Shown here piece by piece: positions 19,859-32,879 of a stretch of DNA of 64,000 bases. The position numbers and the translations under genes were made by a program. The notes beneath the pieces are model-generated. The model was given only the letters and a program-made list of their open reading frames with translations. It was not told where the DNA came from and did no database searches. Positions within the stretch are counted from its first letter, which is position 1; each line of letters begins with the position of its first letter. The DNA comes from Zea mays (lineage: Eukaryota > Streptophyta > Magnoliopsida > Poales > Poaceae), in contig NC_050100.1 in assembly GCF_902167145.1 (NCBI RefSeq), positions 194,363,439 to 194,427,438 of the forward strand, read 5' to 3'.

Positions 19859-22392
19859 TTTTGGAAACGGCATCCGACCCGGGAAAATCCCATATGTACT
19901 GCGCTTTCAGTCGCCTCTGCTTTCCGTGCCCTAGTTCTTGCTTTCCTGCCTCCAGATCCTCTCTGCCCTTTTGCAATTCGGCTCCCGCTCTGTTCGCTGG
20001 TGGAGTTGAGATGGCGCCCAAGCGAAAGGCCTCGAGTTCGTCTGCTGCGGTGATTCCCCCTATCGACCCTAACAGCCAGTTGCCTTTCGCAGGTAACCAT
20101 ATGTCTGTCGTTTCTGAGCCTGACCTTCTCCATCTCGTGTCCATCGGGGTCCTTCCTCCGAAGGAGCTCTATTCTTGGCGGATTTGCCACGGGGTCACTG
20201 TTCCAACAGAGGATACCCACGAATCCGTGATTTATGTTCCTTTTCTTCTCCGTGGTCTCGCTCTTCCTATTTCTCCCTTTTTCCGCGGTCTCCTTGATTT
20301 CTATCGCCTTAATTTGACCCATCTGAATCCCAATTCCATTCTGCAAATTTCCATTTACGTTCATTTATGCAAGGCTTTTCTTGGCGTCCTGCCACATTTT
20401 GGACTGTGGAAGTACTTGTATCACTGTCGCCCTGGGATGGCCGGGGGGCAACATCAGCTAGTGGGGGGTGCGAGTTTGGAGATGCGCCGTGGGAGGAATA
20501 CTAACTACCTTGAAATCCCACTCAAGGATAGTATCAAAGGATGGCGCTTGGAGTGGTTTATTGTTGAGAACCACGGAAAATCTCTCCCCCACGGTCAGGG
20601 AGACAACCGGATGTTCGTACTCCGAGTTGGACCAAGTCCCCCACGGACCAGGAGGTGGCTGAGGCAGGGGCTTTGCTGGCTGAAGTTGGACTGCTGAAGG
20701 AGAGGGGTCTGACTGCAGAAGCTGTGGTTGCTGATTTTGTCTTCAAGAACATTCAGCCTTTGAAGGACAGAGCATACCCGACCTATCTGTACCGAGGTCT
20801 AGCTGACTCAACCCGGGTCACCAACAGAAGAATTCCCGCTGTAGACTTGGTGAACCGGCTTGAAATGATACTTAGAGGCAAGGTATCAAATGTTGGTGCC
20901 CCTATCGCATACTCGGTCTGGAACCTGCCTCCTTCCAAGGCCTTTGCTCATTTTGTGTCGAATCCTCCTGCTGCTGATGGCGGTTTGGGCCTTAGAGTAC
21001 GACCCTCTGCCGAAGAAGTTAGTGCTTTGGTTGCTTCGATTGGAGAAATTCCTGATGATGAACGGCAGGTCCACTTTGAGGTGCCTTTGGATCCTAGTGA
21101 TGCAGAGATAAGTGCTATGCTTGATATGCTGGTTGAGTACTCTTCTGATGCTGCTCCTGCTGGGACATTGGTGGTGGCGCCTCTCCCAGAAGCTGGTACA
21201 ACCTTGGATATTCAGAGGCCTGTCAGTGTTCGCCCGAAACGTCCTTGCCGAGCCAATCAACTTGATTATCCTGCTGATGAGCAGAAAAAGAAAAAGAGAC
21301 GTCTTCGGCGAGTATCTAGCTTGGATCGGGATGTTGGTCCTTCGGTTCCTGTTGCTGAGGAAGTGCATGTGCCTGAATTTACCGACGCTGACCCCAATGG
21401 GTGTGATTCATCTGTCGCTGATCCCAATGGGTGTGATCCATCTGTCGCTGATCCCAATGGGTGTGATCCACCTGTCGCTGATCCCAATGGGTGTGCTGTC
21501 TGTGTTGCTGATGAAAATGAGGGGGATGAAGAAGATGAGGTCCCTTTGACTCGGAACAATAGTCAACAATATGTAGCCAGTGGGGAAAGTAGTGGAGTTC
21601 CTTCTCCTGCTCTGTCTGCCCTCATTGGTCTACAAGAATTGTCCCTGGCGAACTTTGATCAGACTCTTGAAGATATGGTTCCAGAGGATCTGTTATCAGA
21701 GCCAGCGAATGGTGATGCGATGGATGTTTGTGCTGGTGTGTTTGACGCCGGGTTGGGGTCATCCCGGGCAGCGTCCCGCGCCTCATCGACCTTGGAGCGC
21801 GGTCTTGAGGGTCAGGAAACTGACTTGGATCGTCTTGCTCCCATGGAAGTAACTGAGGGACCTTCAACCTTAGAGGCGGCTACCACAGAGAACTTGGTCC
21901 TCAAGGATGGTATTGACACTTACCCAGCCCCCGAGGGTGTTGCCGGGGATGATTCGGCTCGGGTGGGAAGCGTAAGCCGTGGCCCAGCCCCTGAGGGTAT
22001 TGCCGGAGACGATCCGGCTCAAGTGGGTAGCGCAAACTATGACCCAACCCCCGAGGGTGTCCGAGCGGGGTCTCCCTCTTGTACTTCCATGGATGTTCAC
22101 GCAGGATCTCCTCCACACTCTGGTTGCATGGTGGTAGCCCAAGCTTTTGGTCAGGGAGTCGCTTTAGAGGCTAGCGTTCCTGACGACCAAGTTTTGGGCT
22201 CTGCTGATGACACTGAATTGGTTCCTGCTGGTTCATTGCAAGCTGCTCCGGATGGTGACCCTACGCCAAGCCATCAATTGATCTCTCACGATTTGGGAGT
22301 CCCCTCATTCTTCTCCAACCTCCAGGTACTATGATCTATTCTAGTCTGACTTTTACACCGGACGAACCGCTGTCATTACACTCATCTGCTCT

Positions 22393-23652
22393 TGAAAGTC
22401 GCCTAGAGGGGGGGGGTGAATAGGGCGAAACTGAAATTCTCAAAAATAATCACAACTACAAGCCGGGTTAGCGTTAGAAATATAATCAAGTCCGCGAGAG
22501 AGGGTGCAAAACAAATCGCAAGCGAATAAATGAGTGTGACACACGGATTTGTTTTACCGAGGTTCGGTTTTCGCAAACCTACTCCCCGTTGAGGTGGTCA
22601 CAAAAACCGGGTCTCTTTCAACCCTTTCCCTCTCTCAAACGGTCCCTCGGACCGAGTGAGCTTTTCTCTTCTCAATCACTTGGAACACAAAGTTCCCACA
22701 AGGACCACCACAAGATTGGTGTCTCTTGCCTCAATTACAAGTGAGTTTGATCGCAATGAAGAATCAAAGAAAGAAGAAAGCAATCCAAGCGCAAGAGCTC
22801 GAAAGAACACAAGCAAATCTCTCTCTCTAAGCACTAGGGCGTTGTGTGGAATTTGGGAGAGGATTTGATCTCTTGAGTGTGTCTAGAATTGAATGCCTAG
22901 CTCTTGTAAGTGGTTGGAAGTGTGAAAACTTGGATTCAATGAATGGTGGGTGGTTGGGGGTATTTATAGCCCCAACCACCAAACTAGCCGTTTGGTGGGG
23001 ATGTCTGTCGCATGGTGCACCGGACAGTCCGGTGCGCCAGCCACGTCACCAAAGCCGTTGGGTTCCGACCATTGGAGCTCTGTCTTCTGGGCCCGCCTAG
23101 ATGTCCGGTGGCGCACCGGACATGCACTGTAGAGTGTCCGGTGCGCCAGCATAGGCGTGCCTGACTTCTGCGCGCGCTGGCGCGCATTTAATGCGCTGCA
23201 GGTAGCCGTTGGCGCCGAAGTAGCCGTTGCTCTGCTGGTTCACCGGACAGTCCGGTGTACACCGGACAGTCCGGTGAATTATAGCGGAGCGCATTCCCGA
23301 GGCTGGCGTGTTCCAGAGCCGCTCTCCCTTGGGGCACCGGACACTGTCCGGTGTACACCGGACAGTCCGGTGAATTATAGCGGAGCGCCTCTAGATTTTC
23401 CCGAAGGTGACGAGTTCGACTTGGAGTCCTCTGGTGCACCAGACAGTCTGGTGCACCAGACCAGAGGTGCCTTCGGTTGTCCCTTTGCTCTTTTGTTGAA
23501 CCCAATACTTGGTCTTTTTATTGGCTAAGTGTAAACCTTTTGTACCTGTATAACTTATACACTAGAGCAAACTAGTTAGTCCAATTATTTGTGTTGGGCA
23601 ATTCAACCACCAAAATCATTTAGGAAATAGGTGTAAGCCTAATTCTCTTTCA
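22393..23652 (-). repeat. 3' LTR of the Opie-like element
   Basis: 1260 bp, ends at CTTTCA before a polypurine tract (AAAAAGGGGGAGAT on the minus strand, 23653-23666). It carries several CACCGGAC..GTCCGGTG palindromes and a minus-strand TATA box (TATAAATA, 22961-22968). Confidence 0.9.
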
Positions 23653-24495
23653 ATCTCCCCCTTTTTGGTGATTGATGCCAACACAAACCAAAGCAAGTAT
23701 AGAAATACATAATTGAACTAGCTTGCATAATGTAAGTGCAAAGGTTGCTTGGAATTTAGCCAATATGAATATTTATAAGATATGCATGGATTGTTTCTTC
23801 ATTTTTAACATTTTGGACCACGCTTGCACCACATGTTTTGTTTTTGCAAATTCTTTTGTAAATCCTTTTCAAAGTTCTTTTGCAAATAGTCAAAGGTAAA
23901 TGAATAAGATTTTGTGAAGCATTTTCAAGATTTGAAATTTTCTCCCCCTATTTCAAATGCCTTTCCTTTGACTACACAAAACTCCCCCTAAATGAAATTC
24001 TCCTCTTAGTGTTCAAGAGGGTTTTGATATATTAATTTTGAAATACTACTTTCTCCCCCTTTTGAATACAATAAGATACCAATTTAAAATTTATCAATTG
24101 AGAATCATACCAATTGAAAAACTCTTTTTAAAATTAGGTGGTGGTGCGGTCCTTTTGCTTTGGGCTAATACTTTCTCCCCCTTTGGCATGAATCGCCAAA
24201 AACGGAGTCATTAGAGCCCTTAGAATTACTTTCTTCCCCTTTGGTCATAAATAAATGAGTGAGGATTGTACCAAAGACGAAATCCTTTTGCTTTGAACTC
24301 TCCCCCAAAAGATGGAGAGTTGCTCGGAGTGATGGCGAAGAATGAGTTATGGAGTGGAAGCCTTTGTCTTCGCCGAAGACTCCAATTCCCTTTCAAGACA
24401 CCTATGACTTGGTTTGAAATAGACTTGAAAACACATTAGTCATAGCATATGAAAGAGACATGATCAAAGGTATATAAATGAGCTATATGTGCAAG

Positions 24496-27400
24496 TCAAC
24501 AAAAGAAGTTCCTAGAATCAAGAATATTTAGCTCATGCCTAAGTTTGTTAAAAGTTTGTTCATCAAGAGGCTTGGTAAAGATATCGGCTAATTGATCTTT
24601 AGTATTAATGTAAGAAATCTCGATATCTCCCTTTTGTTGGTGATCCCTTAAAAAGTGATACCGAATGGCTATGTGCTTAGTGCGGCTATGCTCAACGGGA
24701 TTATCCGCCATGCGGATTGCACTTTCATTATCACATAGCAAAGGAACTCTGGTTAATTTGTAACCATAGTCCCTAAGGGTTTGCCTCATCCAAAGTAGTT
24801 GCGCGCAACAATGTCCTGCGGCAATATACTCGGCTTCAGCGGTAGAAAGAGCTACGGAATTTTGCTTCTTTGAAGCCCAAGACACCAAGGATCTTCCCAA
24901 GAACTGGCAAGTCCCCAATGTGCTCTTTCTATTGATTTTACACCCCGCCCAATCGGCATCCGAATAACCAATCAAATCAAATGTGGATCCCCTAGGATAC
25001 CAAAGCCCAAACTTAGGAGTATAAACTAAATATCTCAAGATTCGTTTTACGGCCGTAAGGTGAGCTTCCTTAGGGTCGGCTTGGAATCTTGCACACATGC
25101 ATACGGAAAGCATAATGTCCGGTCGAGATGCACATAAATATAGCAAAGAACCTATCATCGACCGATATACCTTTTGATCAACGGATTTACCTCCCTCGTC
25201 GAGGTCGAGGTGCCCATTGGTTCCCATGGGTGTCTTGATGGGTTTGGCATCCTTTATCCCAAATTTGCTTAGAATATCTTGAGTATACTTCGTTTGGCTT
25301 AGGAAGGTGCCCTATTGGAGTTGCTTTACTTGAAATCCTAAGAAGTACTTCAACTCCCCCATCATAGACATCTCGAACTTTTGTGTCATGATCCTACTAA
25401 ATTCTTCACAAGTAGACTCGTTAGTAGACCCAAATATAATATCATCAACATAAATTTGGCATACAAACAAGTCATTTTCAAGAGTTTTAGTGAATAGAGT
25501 AGGATCGGCTTTTTCGACTTTGAATCCATTAGTGATAAGGAAATCCCTAAGGCATTCATACCATGCTCTTGGGGCTTGCTTGAGCCCATAGAGCGCCTTA
25601 GAGAGTTTATAGACATGGTTAGGGTACTCACTATCTTCAAAGCCGGGAGGTTGCTCAACATAGACCTCTTCCTTGATTGGTCCATTGAGGAAGGCACTTT
25701 TTACGTCCATTTGGTAAAACTTAAAGCCATGGTAAGTAGCATAGGCCAATAATATGCGAATTGACTCAAGCCTAGCTACGGGTGCATAGGTTTCACCGAA
25801 ATCCAAACCTTCGACTTGGGAGTATCCCTTGGCCACAAGTCGGGCTTTGTTCCTTGTCACCACACCATGCTCGTCTTGCTTGTTGCGGAAGACCCATTTG
25901 GTTCCTACAACATTTTGATTAGGACGTGGAACTAAATGCCATACCTCATTCCTAGTGAAGTTGTTGAGCTCCTCTTGCATTGCCACCACCCAATCTGAAT
26001 CTTGAAGTGCTTCCTCTACCCTGTGTGGCTCAATAGAGGAAACAAAAGAGTAATGCTCACAAAAATGTGCAACACGAGATCTAGTGGTTACTCCCTTATG
26101 AATGTCGTCGAGGATGGTGTCGACGGGGTGATCTCGTTGGATTGCTTGGTGGACTCTTGGGTGTGGCGGCCTTTGTTCTTCATCCTCCTTGTCTTGATCA
26201 TTTGCATCTCCCCCTTGATTATTGCCGTCATCTTGAGGTGGCTCATTTGCTTGATCTTCTCCTTCATCAACTTGAGCCTCATCCTTATTTTGAGTTGGTG
26301 GAGATGCTTGCGTGGAGGAGGATGGTTGATCTTGTGCATTTGGAGGCTCTTCGGATTCCTTAGGACACACATCCCCAATGGACATGTCCCTTAGCGCGAT
26401 GCACGGAGCCTCTTCATCACCTATCTCATCAAGATCAACTTGCTCTACTTGAGAGCCGTTAGTCTCATCAAACACAACGTCACAAGAAACTTCAACTTGT
26501 CCGGAGGACTTGTTAAAGACTCTATATGCCCTTGTGTTTGAATCATATCCTAGTAAAAAGCCTTCTACAGTCTTAGGAGCAAATTTAGATTTTCTACCTC
26601 TTTTAACAAGTATAAAGCATTTGCTACCAAAAACTCTAAAATATGAAATGTTGGGCTTTTTACCAGTTAGGAGTTCATAAGATGTCTTCTTGAGGATTCG
26701 GTGAAGATATAACCGGTTGATGGCGTAGCAAGCGGTGTTGACCGCCTCTGCCCAAAACCGATCCGAAGTCTTGTACTCATCAAGCATGGTTCTTGCCATG
26801 TCCAATAGAGTTATATTCTTCCTTTCCACTACACCATTTTGTTGTGGCGTGTAGGGAGAAGAGAACTCATGCTTGATGCCCTCCTCCTCAAGGAAGCCTT
26901 CAATTTGAGAGTTCTTGAACTCCGTCCCATTGTCGCTTCTAATTTTCTTGATCCTTAAGCCGAACTCGTTTTGAGCCCGTCTCAAGAATCCTTTTTAATG
27001 TTTCTTGGGTATGAGATTTTTCCTGCAAAAATAATACCCAAGTGAAGCGAGAATAATCATCCACAATAACTAGACAGTACTTACTCCCGCCGATGCTTAT
27101 GTAAGCAATCGGGCCGAATAGATCCATGTGTAGGAGCTCTAGTGGCCTGTCAGTCGTCATGATGTTCTTATGTGGATGGTGGGCACCAACTTGCTTTCCT
27201 GCTTGGCATGCGCTACAAATCCTGTCTTTCTCAAAATGAACATTTGTTAATCCTAAAACGTGTTCTCCTTTTAGAAGCTTATGAAGATTCTTCATCTCAA
27301 CATGTGCTAGTCGGCGATGCCAGAGCCAGCCCATGTTAGTCTTAGCAATTAAGCAAGTGTCGAGTTCAGCTCTATCAAAATCTACCAAGTATAGCTGACC

Positions 27401-27739
27401 CTCTAACACTCCCTTAAATGCTATTGAATCATCACTTCTTCTAAAGACAGTGACACCTACATTAGTAAAAAGACAGTTGTAGCCCATTTTGCATAATTGA
27501 GATACAGAAAGCAAATTGTAATCTAATGAATCTACAAGAAAAACATTGGAAATGGAATGGTCAGGTGATATAGCAATTTTACCAAGACCCTTGACCAAAC
27601 CTTGATTTCCATCCCCGAATGTAATAGCTCGTTGGGGATCTTGGTTTTTCTCATAGGAGGAGAACATCTTCTTCTCCCCTGTCATGTGGTTTGTGCACCC
27701 GCTGTCGATAATCCAACTTGAGCCCCCGGATGCATAAAC
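24496..27739 (-). pseudogene. pol of the Opie-like element, broken
   Basis: Copia order protease, integrase, reverse transcriptase, RNase H. Visible: protease DSGCTNHM (near 27700), integrase zinc region WLWHRRLAH, integrase core LLHMDLFGP and SDNGTEFKN and [20 protein letters not shown] and [10 protein letters not shown], RNase [12 protein letters not shown] and [11 protein letters not shown] frameshift near 26960-26990 breaks the integrase. A stop at 25312-25314, in frame with the RNase H segment that follows, separates RT from RNase H. It cannot make a full polyprotein. Confidence 0.9.
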
Positions 27740-30387
27740 CTACAAAACAAGTTTAGTTCTTGACTTTAGGTACCCAAATGGTTTTGGGTCCTTTGGCATT
27801 AGAAACAAGAACTTTGGGTACCCAAACACAAGTCTTTGACCCCTTGTGCTTGCCCCAACAAACTTGGCAACTACCTTGCCGGATTTGTTAGTTAAAACAT
27901 ATGATGCATCAAAAGTTTTGAATGAAATGTCATGATCATTTGATGCATTAGGCAACTTAGCACGGGTTGGTTGCCTAGAACTAGATGTCTCACCCTTATA
28001 CATAAAAGCATGGTTAGGGCCAGAGTGAGACTTCCTAGAGTGAATCCTCCTAATTTTGTTCTCGGGATAACCGGCAGGGTACAAAATGTAACCCTCGTTA
28101 TCCTGAGGCATGGGAGACTTGCCCTTTACAAAATTAGACAATCTTTTAGGAGGGGCATTAAGTTTGACATTGTCTCCCCTTTGGAAGCCAATGCCATCCT
28201 TGATGCCGGGGCGTCTCCCACTATAGAGCATACTTCTAGCAAATTTAAATTTTCCATTTTCTAAGTTATGCTCGGCAATTTTAGCATCTAATTTTGCTAT
28301 ATGATCATTTTGTTGTTTAATTAAAGCCATGTGATCATGTATAGCATCAATGTTAACATCTCTACATCTAGTACAAATGGTAGTGTGCTCAACGGTAGAT
28401 GTAGAGGGTTTGCAAGATTTTAATTCTACAACCTTAGCATGCAATATATCATTCTTAGTTCTAAGGTCGGAAATAGTAGCATTGCAAATATCAAAATCTT
28501 TAGCCTTAGCAAGCAATTGTTCATTTTCATTTCTAAGGCTAGCAAGAGAAATGTTCAATTCTTCAATTCTAGCAAGTAAATCATCATCATTATTTCTAGA
28601 ATTGGTAATTGAAACATTACAAACATGAGAATCAACCTTAGCTAACAAATTAGCATTTTCATTTCTAAGGTTGTTAATTGTTTCATGGCAAGAATTTAGC
28701 TCACTAGAAAGTTTTTCACATTTTTCTACTTCTAGAGCGTATGCATTTTTGACCTTAACATGCTTCTTATTTTCTTTAATAAGGAAGTCCTCTTGGGTGT
28801 CCAAGAGATCATCCTTCTCATGAATAGCACTGATCAATTCATTAAGTTTTTCTTTTTGTTGCATGTTGAGGTTGGCAAAAAGAGTGCGTAAGTTATCTTC
28901 CTCATCACTAGCATTTTCATCACTAGAAGACTCATATCTAGTGGAGGATTTAGATTTAACCTTCTTCTTTTGCCGTCCTTTGCCATGAGACACTTGTGGC
29001 CGACGTTGGGGAAGAGAAGTCCCTTGGTGACGACGATGTTGGCGGCGTCCTCGTCGTCGGAGGAGTCGCTAGAGCTTTCGTCGGAGTCTCACTCCCGACA
29101 AACATGGGCATCGCCGCCCCTCTTCTTGTAGTATTTCTTTTTCTCCTTTCTTCTCCCCTTCTTGTCGTCGCCCCTGTCACTGTCACTAGATATAGGACAT
29201 TTTGCAATAAAATGACCGGGCTTACCACATTTGTAACACACTTTCTTGGAGCGGGGTTTGTAGTCCTTCCCCCTCCTTTGTTTGAGGATTTGGCGGAAGC
29301 TTTTGATGACGAGCGCCATTTCCTCATTGTCGAGCTTGGAGGTGTCGATTGGTTGTCTACTTGATGTAGACTCCTCCTTCTTCTCCTCCGTTGCTTTGAA
29401 TGCGACCGGTTGTGCTTCGGGTGTGGAAGAGGTGCCTTGCTCGATGATTTTCTTTGAGCCTTTAATCATTAGCTCAAAGCTCACAAACTTTCCTATAACT
29501 TCCTCGGGAGACATTAGCTTATATCTAGGATCACCTCGAATTAATTGAACTTGTGTAGGGTTAAGAAATACGAGGGATCTAAGAATAACCTTGACCATCT
29601 CATGGTCATCCCATTTTTCGCTCCCGAGGTTGCGCACTTGGTTCCCTAAGGTCTTCAAGCGGTTGTACATAGCTTGTGGATCCTCCCCTTGGTGAAGCAT
29701 GAAGCGACCGAGCTCCCCCTCGATCGTTTCCCGCTTGGTGATCTTTGTCACCTCGTCTCCCTCGTGCGCGGTCTTGAGTACGTCCCAAATTTCCTTTGCA
29801 CTTTTTAACCCTTGCACCTTATTATACTCCTCTCGACTTAGAGAGGCGAGGAGTATAGTGGTGGCTTGGGAGTTAAAGTGGTGAATTTGGGCCACCTCGT
29901 CCGAGTCGTAGTCTTCATCCCCTTCGGATGGTACCTGTACACCAAACTCAACAACATTCCATATGCTTGTGTGGAGTGAGGTTAGATGATGCCTCATTTT
30001 GTCACTCCACATATTATAATCTTCACCGTCAAAAACTGGTGGTTTGCCCAATGGAACGGAAAGTAATGGAGTATGTCTAGAGGTACGAGGATAATGTAAG
30101 GGAATCTTACTAAACTTCTTGCGCTCATGGCGCTTAGAAGTTATGGAGGGCGCGTCGGAGCCGGAGGTAGAAGGTGATGAAGTGTCGGTCTCGTAGTAGA
30201 CCACCTTCCTCATCTTCTTAATTTTGTCGCCACTCCGATGCGACTTGTGGGAAGAAGTCTTCTTTTCCTTCTTCTTCTCCTTCCTCTTCTCCTTGTTGCG
30301 GGACTCTCCCGATAGAGCTTTCTCGTTGCTTGTAGTGGGCTTTTCGCCGGTCTCCATCTCCTTCTTGGCGTGATCTCCCGACATCAC
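27740..30387 (-). pseudogene. gag of the Opie-like element, broken
   Basis: Starts MMSGDHAKKE. It has the copia gag domain (PPVFDGEDYNMWSDKM ... LGRFMLHQGEDP) and a CCHC knuckle (CYKCGKPGHFIAKC), then a basic stretch and a long coiled-coil region that is typical of Sirevirus gag. A stop at 29089-29091 falls where relatives have Trp (GKEWDSD), a frameshift lies near 28975, and another near 27850. Confidence 0.9.
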
Positions 30388-30432
30388 TTCGAGCGGTTAG
30401 GCTCTAATGAAGCACCGGGCTTTGATACCAAT

Positions 30433-31734
30433 TGAAAGTCGCCTAGAAGGGGGGTGAATAGGGTGAAACTGAAATTCTCAAAAATAATCACAACTACAAA
30501 CCAGGTTAGCATTAGAAATATAATAAAGTCCGCGAGAGAGGGTGCAAAACAAATCGCAAGCGAATAAATGAGTGTGACACGCGGATTTGTTTTACTGAGG
30601 TTCGGTTTTCGCAAACCTACTCCCCGTTGAGGTGGTCACAAAGACCGGGTCTCTTTCAACCCTTTCCCTCTCTCAAACGGTCCCTCGGACCGAGTGAGCT
30701 TTTCTCTTCTCAATCACTTGGAACACAAAGTTCCCACAAGGACCACCACAAGATTGGTGTCTCTTGCCTCAATTACAAGTGAGTTTGATCGCAATGAAGA
30801 ATCAAAGAAAGAAGAAAGCAATCCAAGCGCAAGAGCTCGAAAGAACACAAGCAAATCTCTCTCTCTAAGCACTAGGGCGTTGTGTGGAATTTGGGAGAGG
30901 ATTTGTTTTCTTGAGTGTGTCTAGAATTGAATGCCTAGCTCTTGTAAGTGGTTGGAAGTGTGAAAACTTGGATTCAATGAATGGTGGGTGGTTGGGGGTA
31001 TTTATAGCCCCAACCACCAAACTAGCCGTTTGGTGGGGCTGTCTGTCGCATGGTGCACCGGACAGTCCGGTGCACACCAGACATGTCCGGTGCGCCAACC
31101 ACGTCACCAAAGCCATTGGGTTCCGACCGTTGGAGCTCTGTCTTCTGGGCCCGCCTAGATGTCCGGTGGCGCACCGGACATGCACTGTAGAGTGTCCGGT
31201 GCGCCAGCATGGGCGTGCCTGACATCTGCGCGCGCTTGCGCGCATTTAATGCGCTGCAGGTAGCCGTTGGCGCCGAAGTAGCCGTTGCTCTGCTGGTTCA
31301 CCGGACAGTCCGGTGAATTATAGCGGAGCGCATTCCCGAGGCTGGCGAGTTCCAGAGCCGCTCTCCCTTGGGGCACCGGACACTGTCCGGTGTACACCAG
31401 ACAGTCCGGTGAATTATAGCGGAGCGCCTCTGGATTTTCCCGAAGGTGACGAGTTCGACTTGGAGTCCTCTGGTGCACCGGACACTGTCCGGTGGTGCAT
31501 CGGACACTGTCCGGTGGCACACCGGACAGTCCGGTGCGCCAGACCAGAGGTGCCTTCGGTTGTCCCTTTGCTCTTTTGTTGAACCCAATACTTGGTCTTT
31601 TATTGGCTAAGTGTGAACCTTTTGTACCTGTATAACTTATACACTAGAGCAAACTAGTTAGTCCAATTATTTGTGTTGGGCAATTCAACCACCAAAATCA
31701 TTTAGGAAATTGGTGTAAGCCTAATTCCCTTTCA
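30433..31734 (-). repeat. 5' LTR of the Opie-like element
   Basis: 1302 bp. The PBS lies just beyond it (minus strand TGGTATCAAAGCC, plus positions 30418-30430), complementary to initiator Met tRNA with one change. It has extra palindrome copies compared with the other LTR (near 31072 and 31485-31535), which explains the length difference. Confidence 0.9.
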
Positions 31735-32879
31735 GCTCTCAATATCAGGCATTGGTGGACGGGATGGCTAGTCAGCTGAAGTTGCAAGGTGCTTCTGTTC
31801 CAGAAAGAGCTTCGTCTCTGGCACGTTGGAATCCGGTGCTGCTTCAACAGCGTGTCTCTGACTTAGAGGCGACGAATGCTGGTTAGTGCTTTTCTGCTTC
31901 CCTTCGTCTACCTTATTAAATTGCTTCTCAATTTGACCCTTTTGCTTGATTGTTTCTCGCTAGATATGGCTCGACAAATTTCTGTTCTTGAAGAGAAACA
32001 TTCTCAAAGTTAGGCTGAACTGGTCCGGCGGTGCTCTGATTTTGAGGAAAAGTATTCCCAAAGCCAGACTGAGCTGGCCCAGGTCTCTGCTGCTCTGAAT
32101 GACGCTAACATGTTGAACTCTACTCTTCGCGCTCAGCTTGATTCTGAAAAGGTGACTTATGAATCTGTGCCTTGTGTTGTCGTGTTTTTATTGCTTGCTT
32201 GATGTTTGAAGAAGCTGATTCTTGTTTGCAGGAAGAAAAACGTGCCCTTGTTGCTTCTCGTGACAATCTTGACAGGCTATATCATGACTCTAGCAACTCG
32301 TTGACCATCCTGGAGAGGAGTCATCGCTTCACCATGGAGGAGTTAGACAATCATCGCTGTAAGCTGCAGGAATCCACGGATGACGTGATCCGTCTCAGGC
32401 AGTTGATATCGGCTAAGGATGCTGCTATCAAGGAACTGCGTGCTTCCAAGAAGTCCATCGCCCAGGAGCTAGAGACCGCTCAGTTGGTTGTCAAAGTTGC
32501 TGAAGAAACTTCCGTTACTCTGAGGGCCCAGCGCGACAGAGCCATGGATAAAGCCATTCGCGCGGGGCGGATCCTGATGAGGAGACCCGGTGTGATTGTT
32601 CCTGACGACATAAGGGATGATGTGAACGCTACTCCTGATTCCTCAAGTCGCCCCTCTTCGTCGGTTGTTCCTGAGAAGAATGTTGCAAAATAGAAAAACA
32701 TTGTGTGCCTTGAGCGCGCGGTTATCGTGCTCGAATATTTGGTTAGAGGACACCAGCTTGACATTTGAATGCTACTGTTATTCTCCTATCGTTTTAGAAT
32801 TCAGCAATATCTAAATTTGCAGAAGTAAAATGTTGTATGATGATTTTGAAACTTCTTCACGGACACAGAGGTCGCCCCT

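Larger units (their letters stand above)
22393..31734 (-). mobile_element. Opie-like Sirevirus (Ty1/copia), older insertion
   Basis: Bounded by the 5-bp duplication GCTCT (22388-22392 and 31735-31739). LTRs are at 22393-23652 (1260 bp) and 30433-31734 (1302 bp). The length difference and several substitutions in the first 100 bp show an older insertion than the one at 37583. PBS and coding direction are minus. gag and pol are both broken. The zone after pol (23653-24495) contains many short polypurine tracts (minus strand), a Sirevirus trait. It lies inside a probable intron of the host element's opposite-strand gene. Confidence 0.93.
20011..32693 (+). pseudogene. Opposite-strand spliced gene of the Grande-like element (putative gypsy-type transposon domain, PF04195-like), broken
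   Basis: The ATG at 20011 opens MAPKRKASSSS. It is followed by a conserved block recognisable as the 'putative gypsy type transposon' domain (LVSIGVLPPKELYSWR, SPFFRGLLDFYRLN, FGLWKYLYHCRPGM, LEIPLKDSIKGWRLEW). The frame shifts in a C run at 20586-20590 and continues to 22325. Good GT-AG borders then join 31749-31881, 31964-32151 and 32232-32693 with matching phases. The later exons encode a coiled coil (LDSEK, then EEKRALVASRDNL and onward). A TAG at 32011-32013 interrupts exon 3. The region 21391-21500 has four copies of a (A/V)DPNGC repeat. The first intron (22326-31748) contains the Opie-like insertion. The reading-frame function is unknown. Confidence 0.72.
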
